Source: Paenibacillus_E sp052115445 (GTDB taxonomy: Bacteria; Bacillota; Bacilli; Paenibacillales; NBRC-103111). From it: DNA of 64,000 bases. The stretch lies in NCBI RefSeq assembly GCF_052115445.1, contig NZ_JBFRGR010000032.1:1-64000 (forward strand). Reading direction: 5' to 3'. The position numbers were made by a program, and so were the translations under genes. Below the pieces are notes generated by a model. That model was not told the DNA's origin. It did not search any database and worked only from the letters and a program-made list of their open reading frames with translations. Of the stretch, positions 23,990-32,297 are shown in pieces (position 1 is the stretch's first letter; every line of letters starts with the position of its first letter).

Positions 23990-24550
23990 ATGAAATGTTT
24001 TATCGGACTAGGAAATCCGGGAAAGCAGTATGAGCTAAATCGGCACAATGTTGGATTCATGGCAATTGATCGCTTTGCCGCCAAGTGGGGGATTACCTCT
24101 TTTCAGAATAAAGGAAAAGGGCTGCTCGCAGAAGGTAATGTGAACGGGACGAAGGTATATTTATTGAAACCAATGACGTACATGAACCTTTCAGGTGAAT
24201 CCATGCGCGCCTTCCTTGATTTCTATAAAGCGAAATTGGAAGATGTCGTGATTGTTTATGATGATATGGACACATCCTTCGGTCAGATTCGTCTTCGTTA
24301 TCAAGGGAGTCCAGGCGGACATAACGGTATTAAGTCCATTATTCAGCATGGGGGCACACAGATCTTTAATCGGATTCGAATTGGTGTGAATCGCCCGGCA
24401 CCGGGCTATAATATTGCGGATTATGTACTGTCTAACTTTTCCAAAGATGAGATGAAATCCATTAACGACGTACTGGATTTAACCTGCGATGCCATGGAGT
24501 TTAGTTTGGGCGAGTCCTTCGAGAAAACGATGGCTAAGTTTAATAAATAA
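23990..24550 (+). CDS. pth: Peptidyl-tRNA hydrolase (SpoVC)
   Basis: Releases tRNA from prematurely ended peptides. The 186-residue protein begins MKCFIGLGNPGKQYELNRHNVGF, which includes the catalytic Asn9 and His19 and the NRHN motif; VYDDMD and SPGGHNGIKSII follow. I choose ATG 23990 over the TTG at 23981 because it fits the family start and the GGGGGGA site at 12 bases. The mutant phenotype in B. subtilis gave the old name spoVC. It is followed by fin, as in B. subtilis. Confidence 0.96.
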   Translation: MKCFIGLGNPGKQYELNRHNVGFMAIDRFAAKWGITSFQNKGKGLLAEGNVNGTKVYLLKPMTYMNLSGESMRAFLDFYKAKLEDVVIVYDDMDTSFGQIRLRYQGSPGGHNGIKSIIQHGGTQIFNRIRIGVNRPAPGYNIADYVLSNFSKDEMKSINDVLDLTCDAMEFSLGESFEKTMAKFNK

Positions 24551-24642
24551 TCACCACATGTAAACCTGCTGTATATAAGATGATATGTAAGCTCCATATT
24601 CGAAAATGACAATGGCAGATTCGGCTAAGTATTCCGAAGAAT

Positions 24643-24652
24643 GGTCATACTA
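24643..24652 (+). promoter_or_regulatory. Candidate forespore -10 element of fin
   Basis: GGTCATACTA matches the sigma-F/G -10 region, almost the same as GGACATACTA before gin. The -35 region is poor (GGCTA 18 bases before CATACTA). Confidence 0.35.
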
Positions 24653-24685
24653 GGATGTAATCGAATTGTCGAAGGAGGCATACAT

Positions 24686-24913
24686 ATGATCAAGTATATT
24701 TGCAGGCATTGTCATACCTTTGTTGGGGAAATTAATCAGCGTGCGATTACCGAGCAGCAGTTAGGCTTCCATTTCTTGACCCCTGATGAGCGTAGAGATA
24801 TAATATCGTATAATACGAACGGAGATGTTACGGTTAGGGTCGTTTGCGACTACTGTCATGAGGCATTAGAAGCGAACCCAGAATTATCCCTGCTAGCCAG
24901 TCCGTTGCAATAA
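24686..24913 (+). CDS. fin: Anti-sigma-F factor Fin (YabK)
   Basis: A 75-residue zinc protein with C6xxC9 (YICRHCHTF) and C54xxC57 (VVCDYCHEAL). Fin is a forespore anti-sigma factor that helps shift activity from sigma-F to sigma-G in B. subtilis (76 residues there). LGFHFLTPDERRDIISYNTNGDV matches its central part. The ATG at 24686 follows GAAGGAGGC; the frame is open from 24641. Together with csfB at 1074, the window encodes two small zinc anti-sigma factors of the forespore switch. Confidence 0.94.
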   Translation: MIKYICRHCHTFVGEINQRAITEQQLGFHFLTPDERRDIISYNTNGDVTVRVVCDYCHEALEANPELSLLASPLQ

Positions 24914-24938
24914 TTTATGATGAAGATAAAGAGTTAAT

Positions 24939-24968
24939 AGCCGAGGCAAGTGTGCCGAGGCTTCTTTT
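24939..24968 (+). terminator. Terminator after fin with tandem G-A mismatch
   Basis: AGCC-GA-GGCA pairs with TGCC-GA-GGCT around AGTG, so two helices are separated by tandem G-A mismatches. CTTTTTG follows. Confidence 0.75.
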
Positions 24969-24988
24969 TGTGAGGGGAGTGTACTTGT

Positions 24989-27900
24989 TTGCAAGCTTTA
25001 ATTCAAGCTTTTTCTGCGGATTCCGACTTTCAAACGATCGTGACAGGCCTCAAGTCCGAAATGAAAGAGCAGCTCATCGCCGGTTTAACTGGCTCCTCCA
25101 GACAAGTGATGTTTGCCTCACTTGCGCGTGAGCTGGAGCGTCCGCTTTTCGTTGTTACGCACAATATGTTCGCTGCGCAAAAAATAGCGGAAGACCTCTT
25201 GGAGTGTCTGTCCCCTGATGAAGTGCTGCTCTATCCATCTCAAGAGCTTCTGACGACAGAAGAAGCGGCTTCAAGCCCAGAGATGCTAGCGCAGCGTATT
25301 GACGTTCTCACTAAACTTGCTGGCGGATTCCGCGGTGTAGTTATTGCACCTTTTGCTGGTGTGCGAAGATTGCTGCCACTCAAACAGGTGTTCGAGGAAT
25401 CCCGAGTAACGATTAATGTCGGTGACACGGTTCAATTAGACGAGCTGCTGGCTTCTTTATCCAGTCTAGGCTATGAACGGGTTGAACGCGTAGAAACCAA
25501 AGGCGAAATGAGTGTGCGAGGCGGTATTCTCGATTTATTTCCGCTAACGTCGGAGAATGCGATTCGGATTGAGCTGTTTGATATCGAAGTCGACTCTATT
25601 CGGACTTTCGATGTAAGTGACCAACGGTCAATTGATAAACTAACAACGGTGACGATCCCCCCATGCCGCGAGATTCAAGCGGATAGAAAGCGGTTACAGT
25701 CAGCCGCACAGCACGCATATGAGCTGCTGCAAGCGCAGTTGGCGAAGATGAGCGAACGCTCAGCCAAAGACAAGCTGTTGGAGGTCGTAGGCCGCGATAT
25801 CGAGCTTATGCGAGAAGGGCAGACGTTCCCAGGCATTTATAAATATATTTCTCTCCTATACACGGAAAGACAGACACTCATGGACTACATGCCCACAGAC
25901 TCGATTCTCATTATCGACGAGCCTGCCCGCCTCCTGGAAACAGCGAAGCAGCTCGAGCGTGATGAAGCCGAGTGGATGATGCATGCGTTGACTGAGGGGA
26001 AGAGCTTGCCGGCTTTTGTGCTGTCCAAATCTTACGAGACCCTGCTGCACCGCAGACCGTTCCCGACGTTGTATGTGTCCCTTTTCCTTCGTCAGGTAGC
26101 GGGTATTCAGCCGCAGAATATCGTGAACTTCGTATGCCGTGTCATGCAAAACTTCCATGGGCAGATGAATCTTCTCAAGGCGGAGATGGAGCGGTGGAAG
26201 AAGAATGGCAGTAAGGTCATTCTTCTAGCGAATGGCGATGACCGTGCAGAACGTGTACGTCGTGTTCTTGGCGACTACCAGATTGAAGTTCCTGAGATTG
26301 TAGATGGCAATCTGCAAACAGGCTTTGAAATGCCTTCCATTCATCTCGTCGTGATTACAGAGGGTGAGATATTCACTCAGAAGCAGCGTAAAGCACGTAA
26401 AGTGGAGAAGAAGCTGGAGAACGCAGAACGGATCAAAAGCTATCAAGAGCTGAAGGTCGGCGATTACGTTGTTCACGTCAATCACGGGATCGGGAAATAC
26501 GTTGGCATCGGCACGTTAGAGGTTGGCGGGATTCATAAGGATTATTTGCATATTATGTACGCCGGCGGCGATAAGCTGTCTGTTCCGATTGATCAAATTG
26601 ATTTGATTCAGAAGTATGTCGGTTCCGAAGAGAAAGAACCGAAGGTATATAAACTTGGCGGCGCTGATTGGGCACGGGTGAAAAGCAAAGCACGCGCATC
26701 CGTCAAAGATATTGCTGATGAGCTGATTAAGCTGTATGCCGAGCGTCAAGCTGCGACGGGTTACGGATTTAGCAAGGATAGCTCCTATCAGAACGAGTTC
26801 GAAGCGATGTTTCCTTACGATGAAACACGGGATCAACTTCGTGCGATTGAAGAAATTAAAACGGATATGGAAAAAGCGCGTCCTATGGATCGATTGTTAT
26901 GCGGAGACGTTGGCTACGGCAAAACCGAAGTTGCCGTTCGTGCAGCCTTCAAGGCAGCGATTGACGGGAAACAGGTTGCTGTTCTCGTACCAACGACGAT
27001 TTTGGCGCAGCAGCATTATGAAACGTTCCGTGAACGCTTCTCCGGTTATCCGTTCAATGTAAAAGTGTTAAGTCGTTTCCGTTCGAAGAAAGAACAGACG
27101 GAGGTCATGAAAGGGGTCAAGAAAGGCGTCGTTGACGTCGTGATTGGAACTCATCGCCTCTTGTCGCAAGACATTCAGTTTAAGGATCTAGGTTTGCTCA
27201 TCGTCGATGAGGAGCAGCGCTTCGGTGTGTCCCACAAAGAGAAGCTCAAGCGTTTGAAGACGAACGTGGACGTGCTGACGCTAACGGCGACGCCAATTCC
27301 AAGAACGTTGCATATGTCCATGCTGGGCGTTCGTGACTTGTCAGTTATTGAAACCCCGCCAGAGAACCGCTTCCCGGTTCAGACCTATGTGGTGGAATAC
27401 GGGCCGACGCTGGTTAGAGAAGCTATCGAACGTGAGCTAGCGCGTGAGGGGCAAGTCTATTATCTTTACAATCGCGTGCAAGGCATTACACAAATCGCTG
27501 ATCAAATCTCGATGATGATTCCGGATGCACGTGTAACCGTAGCGCATGGTCAAATGGGTGAGCAGGAGCTCGAGAAAACGATTCTCGATTTCTTGGACGG
27601 GGAGTACGATGTTCTCGTCAGCACGAGCATTATCGAAACCGGCGTAGACATCCCGAATGTGAATACACTTATTGTCCATGATGCGGATAAAATGGGCCTT
27701 TCTCAGCTCTATCAGCTGCGCGGACGTGTAGGCAGGTCGAATCGCGTCGCTTATGCGTATTTCACGTATCAGCGTGATAAAGTGCTGACAGAAGTAGCCG
27801 AGAAACGACTTCAAGCGATTAAAGAGTTTACAGAACTTGGTTCAGGCTTTAAAATTGCGATGAGGGACTTATCCATTCGTGGCGCAGGAAACTTATTGGG

Positions 27901-28510
27901 TGCTGAACAGCACGGCTTTATTGCATCTGTCGGCTTTGATTTGTACTCGCAAATGTTAGCCGAAGAAATTGCAAAGCTGAAGCTTGCGATAGATGGAGAA
28001 GCGGTCATTCCAGAACCGGAATGGCATACGTCAATCGACATTCAATTGGATGCGTATCTGCCATCTGATTACATCTATGACAGCATGCAAAAAATCGAAA
28101 TTTACAAAAAAGTGGCCGCCATTCGTACGCTGGAAGAAGCCGCGGATCTGCATGATGAGCTCGTTGATCGCTTCGGCGATCTGCCGCAGGCCGTGTTCAA
28201 CCTACTGACAGTGGCTCGTTTGAAAGCATACGGTTCGGATTACCGGATTGAAACGATTAGCCAAAAAGGGGAGGATTACCTAATCAAGGTGCATATCGAC
28301 CAGAATGGCAGGCTGGATGGCCAGAAGCTGCTCGCCTTGTCCAAAGGCTTTGATGGTCGTATCAAATTGAACGCAGATCCGCAGCTACTTATTGTTATCC
28401 GATTTAAAGGCATGAAGCCGGAAGCCTCCATCGAATTGTTGGAGAAATTCTTGGTACAATATAAGGATGTTCTGAAAACGAAAGGGGAATTACAGGATGT
28501 TGCCAAATGA
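24989..28510 (+). CDS. mfd: Transcription-repair coupling factor Mfd
   Basis: A 1173-residue ATPase that removes stalled RNA polymerase and recruits UvrA. In order: the UvrB-like N-terminal region (about 1-340), the CarD-like polymerase interaction domain (KVGDYVVHVNHGIGKYVGI, about 490-560), the SF2 motor with Walker A GDVGYGKTEVAVRAA and Walker B LIVDEEQRFGV, motif VI QLRGRVGRS, and the C-terminal TRCF domain. It starts with TTG at 24989 after GAGGGGAGTG. Its last 14 bases overlap the lipoprotein gene that follows. Confidence 0.97.
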   Translation: MQALIQAFSADSDFQTIVTGLKSEMKEQLIAGLTGSSRQVMFASLARELERPLFVVTHNMFAAQKIAEDLLECLSPDEVLLYPSQELLTTEEAASSPEMLAQRIDVLTKLAGGFRGVVIAPFAGVRRLLPLKQVFEESRVTINVGDTVQLDELLASLSSLGYERVERVETKGEMSVRGGILDLFPLTSENAIRIELFDIEVDSIRTFDVSDQRSIDKLTTVTIPPCREIQADRKRLQSAAQHAYELLQAQLAKMSERSAKDKLLEVVGRDIELMREGQTFPGIYKYISLLYTERQTLMDYMPTDSILIIDEPARLLETAKQLERDEAEWMMHALTEGKSLPAFVLSKSYETLLHRRPFPTLYVSLFLRQVAGIQPQNIVNFVCRVMQNFHGQMNLLKAEMERWKKNGSKVILLANGDDRAERVRRVLGDYQIEVPEIVDGNLQTGFEMPSIHLVVITEGEIFTQKQRKARKVEKKLENAERIKSYQELKVGDYVVHVNHGIGKYVGIGTLEVGGIHKDYLHIMYAGGDKLSVPIDQIDLIQKYVGSEEKEPKVYKLGGADWARVKSKARASVKDIADELIKLYAERQAATGYGFSKDSSYQNEFEAMFPYDETRDQLRAIEEIKTDMEKARPMDRLLCGDVGYGKTEVAVRAAFKAAIDGKQVAVLVPTTILAQQHYETFRERFSGYPFNVKVLSRFRSKKEQTEVMKGVKKGVVDVVIGTHRLLSQDIQFKDLGLLIVDEEQRFGVSHKEKLKRLKTNVDVLTLTATPIPRTLHMSMLGVRDLSVIETPPENRFPVQTYVVEYGPTLVREAIERELAREGQVYYLYNRVQGITQIADQISMMIPDARVTVAHGQMGEQELEKTILDFLDGEYDVLVSTSIIETGVDIPNVNTLIVHDADKMGLSQLYQLRGRVGRSNRVAYAYFTYQRDKVLTEVAEKRLQAIKEFTELGSGFKIAMRDLSIRGAGNLLGAEQHGFIASVGFDLYSQMLAEEIAKLKLAIDGEAVIPEPEWHTSIDIQLDAYLPSDYIYDSMQKIEIYKKVAAIRTLEEAADLHDELVDRFGDLPQAVFNLLTVARLKAYGSDYRIETISQKGEDYLIKVHIDQNGRLDGQKLLALSKGFDGRIKLNADPQLLIVIRFKGMKPEASIELLEKFLVQYKDVLKTKGELQDVAK

Positions 28511-29588
28511 AACTAGCAGACAACGACGTACTTCGAAAAAATGGATATTAAGTTTGGTGACAGTAGTCCTTGCATTCTCTGTCCTCAGCGCGTGTGGAGA
28601 CAAAAAGGAAGGCGCTGCAACAGCTTCGCCTTCCGCATCAGCGGCTGCTACAGGTAATCCAAGCGATATTATTGCTACGTACAAAGAAGGCGGGAAAATT
28701 ACACGGGGTGAATTCAATTCTTTCATCAACGTAAATAAAATGTTTTCCCCGCAATTAGCTCAATACTTGGCAGATCCAGCTTTTCAACAAGATATGTTGA
28801 AGCAAATGGTTACTTTCCGTGTTCTTTCCGCTAAAGCGGACGACAAAGTGAAAGCGGATGCTGACAAACAAGTAACAGAGCAAATGAAAGCCATCACCGA
28901 TTACTTCGGTAAGCAAGAAGGCGGAATGGACAAGCAGTTGAAAGACAACGGGATCGAATTGAAAGATATCGAGTCCTTGATGAAATTAAGCTTCTACACA
29001 ATGGGCAGCATGGAAAGCAAAATTACGGACCAAGCGGTTCAAGATGCTTACAAAGAACAGGCAGCTGCACATGCGTTTGACGTTGCAACCGTTAGTCACA
29101 TCCTGATCGCGTTGAAGGATTCTGCAACACAAAAAGATCTTCGTACGAAAGAAGAGGCGCTCAAGATAGCGAAAGAAGTAAAGGCGAAGTTGGATGCAGG
29201 CGGCGATTTCGCAGCACTTGCGAAAGAATTCTCTGATGATCCAGGTTCCAAGGATGTAGGCGGTACGTACAAAGATGCGAACATCAATGAATGGGTAACA
29301 GAGTTCAAAGATGCAGCAAGCACGCTTCCATTGAACAAAATCAGTGATCCTGTAGAATCCACTTTCGGTTATCACGTGATGAAAGTAGAATCCAGAAGCA
29401 CGAAGCAACTGGATGATACACTTAAAACACAAATCAAATCTCAGCTTGCAGAGAAATCCTTGTCTGAATTTGCTGAAACGGAGTATCCGAAATTGATCGA
29501 AACGAATAACCTTCCTAAAGTGGAAGCGGCGCCAGCGCCAGCAGCTAGCCCTGCAGCTAGTCCTGCAGCAAGCCCGGCGGCAAAGTAA
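28497..29588 (+). CDS. PrsA-like peptidyl-prolyl isomerase lipoprotein
   Basis: A 363-residue exported foldase. After a charged N-terminus and a hydrophobic stretch stands the lipobox LSAC with Cys33 as lipidation site. A SurA-like N-terminal part precedes a parvulin domain (VSHILIALKD...GGDFAALAKEFSDDPGSKDVGG...FGYHVMKVE). The C-terminus has the tandem repeat of PAAS. Such proteins fold secreted proteins on the outer face of the membrane. The gene overlaps mfd by 14 bases, so translation is probably coupled. B. subtilis has no gene here. Confidence 0.9.
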   Translation: MLPNETSRQRRTSKKWILSLVTVVLAFSVLSACGDKKEGAATASPSASAAATGNPSDIIATYKEGGKITRGEFNSFINVNKMFSPQLAQYLADPAFQQDMLKQMVTFRVLSAKADDKVKADADKQVTEQMKAITDYFGKQEGGMDKQLKDNGIELKDIESLMKLSFYTMGSMESKITDQAVQDAYKEQAAAHAFDVATVSHILIALKDSATQKDLRTKEEALKIAKEVKAKLDAGGDFAALAKEFSDDPGSKDVGGTYKDANINEWVTEFKDAASTLPLNKISDPVESTFGYHVMKVESRSTKQLDDTLKTQIKSQLAEKSLSEFAETEYPKLIETNNLPKVEAAPAPAASPAASPAASPAAK

Positions 29589-29597
29589 GAACTTACC

Positions 29598-29627
29598 AGG
29601 ATGTCCGATAAGGGACATCCTGTTTTT
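29598..29627 (+). terminator. Terminator after the PrsA-like gene
   Basis: AGGATGTCC (29598-29606) pairs with GGACATCCT (29613-29621), followed by GTTTTT. Confidence 0.9.
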
Positions 29628-29702
29628 ATTTCACATTTTTGGACATGATAAGCGCAGCAGGGTGCAGAGCTAAATAAAGTAAATTGCTTAGTCGAGGCGT
29701 CT

Positions 29703-29732
29703 GCATAGAAGAATGGGAAGTGAAGAATACTA
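29703..29732 (+). promoter_or_regulatory. Candidate sigma-G promoter of spoVT
   Basis: GCATA (29703-29707), 18 bases, AATACTA (29726-29732): the -35 is exact and the -10 has one mismatch to CATnHTA. spoVT is a sigma-G gene in B. subtilis. Confidence 0.55.
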
Positions 29733-29832
29733 TGGATAGATTTCAAGTTCCCACCAAATCCCGATCTAGCATACAAGGTTTCATGCTCGTGTCGTATCTA
29801 ATTCGAAAGCGGAAAGTGAGGCATCTAGAGGT

Positions 29833-30375
29833 ATGAAAGCAACTGGAATTGTCCGTCGGATAGATGATTTANGGAGAGTTGTAATCCCCAAGGAAATACG
29901 GCGCACCCTACGCATTCGTGAAGGTGACCCTTTGGAAATTTTCGTGGATCGTGATGGAGAAGTTATTCTGAAGAAGTATTCACCGATTGGTGAGCTTGGT
30001 GATTTTGCGAAGGAATATGCGGAGTCCCTGTTTGAAAGCACCAATCATGTTGCCTTGATTTCGGATCGAGATAATATTATTGCTATGGCTGGCGGATCTA
30101 AGAAGGATTACTTAGAGAAATCAGTTGGGGCGATCATAGAGTCTTGCATGGAAAATCGTAAGGCTGTTATTGAAAGCAGTTCAGGTCAATTCGAGATTAT
30201 TAAGGATAACAATGAAACATTCACTTCCTTCGTAGCTGCGCCAATTGTAGCAGGAGGAGATCCCATTGGTTCGGTAATCCTGATTTCGAAGGACGAGAAT
30301 GTGAAAATGGGTAATATGGAAGTTAAAATGGTTGAGACTGCTGCGGGATTCCTAGCGAAGCAGATGGAGCAATGA
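29833..30375 (+). CDS. spoVT: Stage V sporulation regulator SpoVT
   Basis: A 180-residue regulator with an AbrB-like N-terminal DNA-binding domain (MKATGIVRRIDDL.RVVIPKEIRRTLRIREGDPLEIFV) and a GAF-like C-terminal domain (about 57-178). SpoVT tunes sigma-G-dependent genes in the forespore. One base (29872) is undetermined; GGG there would restore the usual Gly before RVVIP. The length and position after mfd are as in B. subtilis, apart from the inserted PrsA-like gene. Confidence 0.95.
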   Translation: MKATGIVRRIDDLXRVVIPKEIRRTLRIREGDPLEIFVDRDGEVILKKYSPIGELGDFAKEYAESLFESTNHVALISDRDNIIAMAGGSKKDYLEKSVGAIIESCMENRKAVIESSSGQFEIIKDNNETFTSFVAAPIVAGGDPIGSVILISKDENVKMGNMEVKMVETAAGFLAKQMEQ

Positions 30376-30395
30376 ACACATAATTCCAAACGAAG

Positions 30396-30438
30396 GCTTC
30401 CTTACGGAGATGATGCATCTGTAAGCGAAGCTTTTTTT
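30396..30438 (+). terminator. Terminator after spoVT
   Basis: GCTTCCTTAC..AGATG pairs with CATCTGTAAG..GAAGC (30396-30431) with a small bulge, followed by seven T. Confidence 0.8.
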
Positions 30439-30465
30439 GTCTGAACTGGCAGATTTCGCTATAAT
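30437..30465 (+). promoter_or_regulatory. Candidate sigma-A promoter of yabM
   Basis: TTGTCT (30437-30442), 17 bases, TATAAT (30460-30465). The -35 overlaps the end of the preceding terminator. Confidence 0.55.
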
Positions 30466-30506
30466 ACGTACATAGGAAACATGTTGGTGTAAAGGAGTAA
30501 ATCGGA

Positions 30507-32210
30507 ATGAGGGTCACCGGCAAGGAGCAAGATCAGCAGAAACAAGGGCTCCAGAGGCATGGTGATGGTAAACAGAACAAGCTGTTAAAGGGCGCTGCGC
30601 TGCTTGGGGGTGCGGCTGTGCTCTCTAAGCTACTAGGGACGCTGCAGAAGATTCCTTTGCAAAACGTAGCTGGAGATGTAGCTTTTGGTATTTATAATGC
30701 GGTTTATCCGCTCTATATTCTGATCTTATTTGCAGCCACGGCTGGATTTCCAGTCGCGGTGTCTAAATTTGTAGCCGAACGCGTCATGGAAGGAGATCAT
30801 CCAGGCGCGAAACGGATTGTGGTCGTCTCATCTGCGCTATTAATGAGTGCAGGGCTTCTCTTATTTCTCCTGCTGTATCTTGGTGCGGAGACGATCGCTG
30901 GCTGGATTGGCATTACGCAGACCGCGACAGCGATCCGCAGTGTATCTTTTGCCCTGCTCTTATCTCCCGTTCTTGCTGTCCTGCGAGGGTATTTCCAAGG
31001 GTATCAAAACATGGTGCCTACCGCGGTCTCGCAAGTCATCGAACAGCTCATTCGTGTAATTACAATGGTCGCGCTATTGTTGTATCTGGTGGCGCTTGCC
31101 TATGATGAGGCCTGGATCGCGGCAGGGGCCACATTTGGCTCTGTGACAGGCGCTGGAGCGGGTCTAGTGGTGATGGCTGTGTTTTGGCGGCGAGAGCGAC
31201 GTCAGGATGCTAGGAAAGCGACAGCAGCCGGCTCAGAAATGGAGCAAGCGATCTCATCTTGGCAATGGGCCAAACGAATTACGGTATATGCGATCCCAGT
31301 CTGTCTAGGTGCTATCGTCGTGCCGCTGCTCACGCTCGTGGATACGTTCACCATGCCACGGTTGCTTGAAGCTTCGTTCGGCAGCGAGCTGGAGGCCATG
31401 CGTCAGTTTGGTCTTTATAACCGTGGGTTTCCACTTGTCCAGTTGGTCGTGATGGTGGCCTCCTCGATGTCGGCTGTCTTGGTGCCGGCTATTGCGGAAG
31501 CTAAGCTAAGCGGGCGAGTGGATCTCATCCGCTTTCGCGCGGAGATGTCCGTCAGGCTCGCATGGTTGATCGGGCTTGGCGCGTCGTTTGGCCTCGCCTT
31601 CTTGGCCGTTCCGATCAACCTGATGCTCTATACGAGCACCGAGGCGAGCTGGACGATGGCCGTGTTGGCCTTCACGGCCTTATTTAGTACGCTGAACGCT
31701 GTCAGTGCCAGCGTTCTCCAGGGCGCCGGCGCGATCCGCACACCGGCGAATGCCCTGCTCGTTGCCATCGTGCTGAAAGCACTCGGCAACATCGTGTTGG
31801 TGCCCCGCTGGGGCATCGACGGCGCCGCGCTCAGCGCGGTGATCGCCTACGCCGCTGCGGCGGGGCTGAACCTGGTGCAGCTGCGCCGCAGCACCGGGGT
31901 GCGCTTCGCGCTGCGGCCGTACGCCGTCAGTCCCACGCTTGCCGTGGGGCTGATGGGCGGAGGCCTCGCAGCGCTGCAAGGGCTAGCCATGCTCGCTACG
32001 GCGGCATGGCACGTGCCTGAGCGATGGGGCGCTAGCGCCATCGCTCTCATAGGCGTAGCCGGCGGCGCGGCCGTCTACGCGCTTGCGCTGCTGCGCAGCG
32101 GCAGCATCAGCCGCGATGAGCTGCGGCTGATGCCGGAGCTGGAGCGGAAGCTGGCGCCGCTCCTCGCGAAGCTGCGGCCGCGGAGGTCTTCGCGCCGCCG
32201 TCCCAAGTAG
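30507..32210 (+). CDS. yabM: MOP-superfamily lipid/polysaccharide flippase (YabM-like)
   Basis: A 567-residue membrane protein with about 14 hydrophobic segments, of the SpoVB/MurJ/Wzx group. The family opening KGAALLGGAAVLSKLLGTLQKIPLQNVAGD and the repeated FPVAVSKFVAER and YFQGYQNMVPTAVSQVIEQL segments are clear. It could move lipid-linked wall precursors; the cargo is not known. The position between spoVT and yabN is that of B. subtilis yabM. The last third (about 31700-32200) is very rich in G+C (46 of 60 bases from 31861) and ends in a basic tail (RPRRSSRRRPK). Confidence 0.9.
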   Translation: MRVTGKEQDQQKQGLQRHGDGKQNKLLKGAALLGGAAVLSKLLGTLQKIPLQNVAGDVAFGIYNAVYPLYILILFAATAGFPVAVSKFVAERVMEGDHPGAKRIVVVSSALLMSAGLLLFLLLYLGAETIAGWIGITQTATAIRSVSFALLLSPVLAVLRGYFQGYQNMVPTAVSQVIEQLIRVITMVALLLYLVALAYDEAWIAAGATFGSVTGAGAGLVVMAVFWRRERRQDARKATAAGSEMEQAISSWQWAKRITVYAIPVCLGAIVVPLLTLVDTFTMPRLLEASFGSELEAMRQFGLYNRGFPLVQLVVMVASSMSAVLVPAIAEAKLSGRVDLIRFRAEMSVRLAWLIGLGASFGLAFLAVPINLMLYTSTEASWTMAVLAFTALFSTLNAVSASVLQGAGAIRTPANALLVAIVLKALGNIVLVPRWGIDGAALSAVIAYAAAAGLNLVQLRRSTGVRFALRPYAVSPTLAVGLMGGGLAALQGLAMLATAAWHVPERWGASAIALIGVAGGAAVYALALLRSGSISRDELRLMPELERKLAPLLAKLRPRRSSRRRPK

Positions 32211-32297
32211 CGGCTGTTTTACACCGGCCAACTAACTTCCACAAATTTACCCTACTCGGCAAATTTTAAATAACCATTAATCAGGAGGTGTCATCCC

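Noticed and set aside
31680..32231. Reverse-strand frames in the end of yabM
   Set aside because: Shadow frames of a G+C-rich coding segment, with biased Arg/Ala/His composition and no ribosome site.
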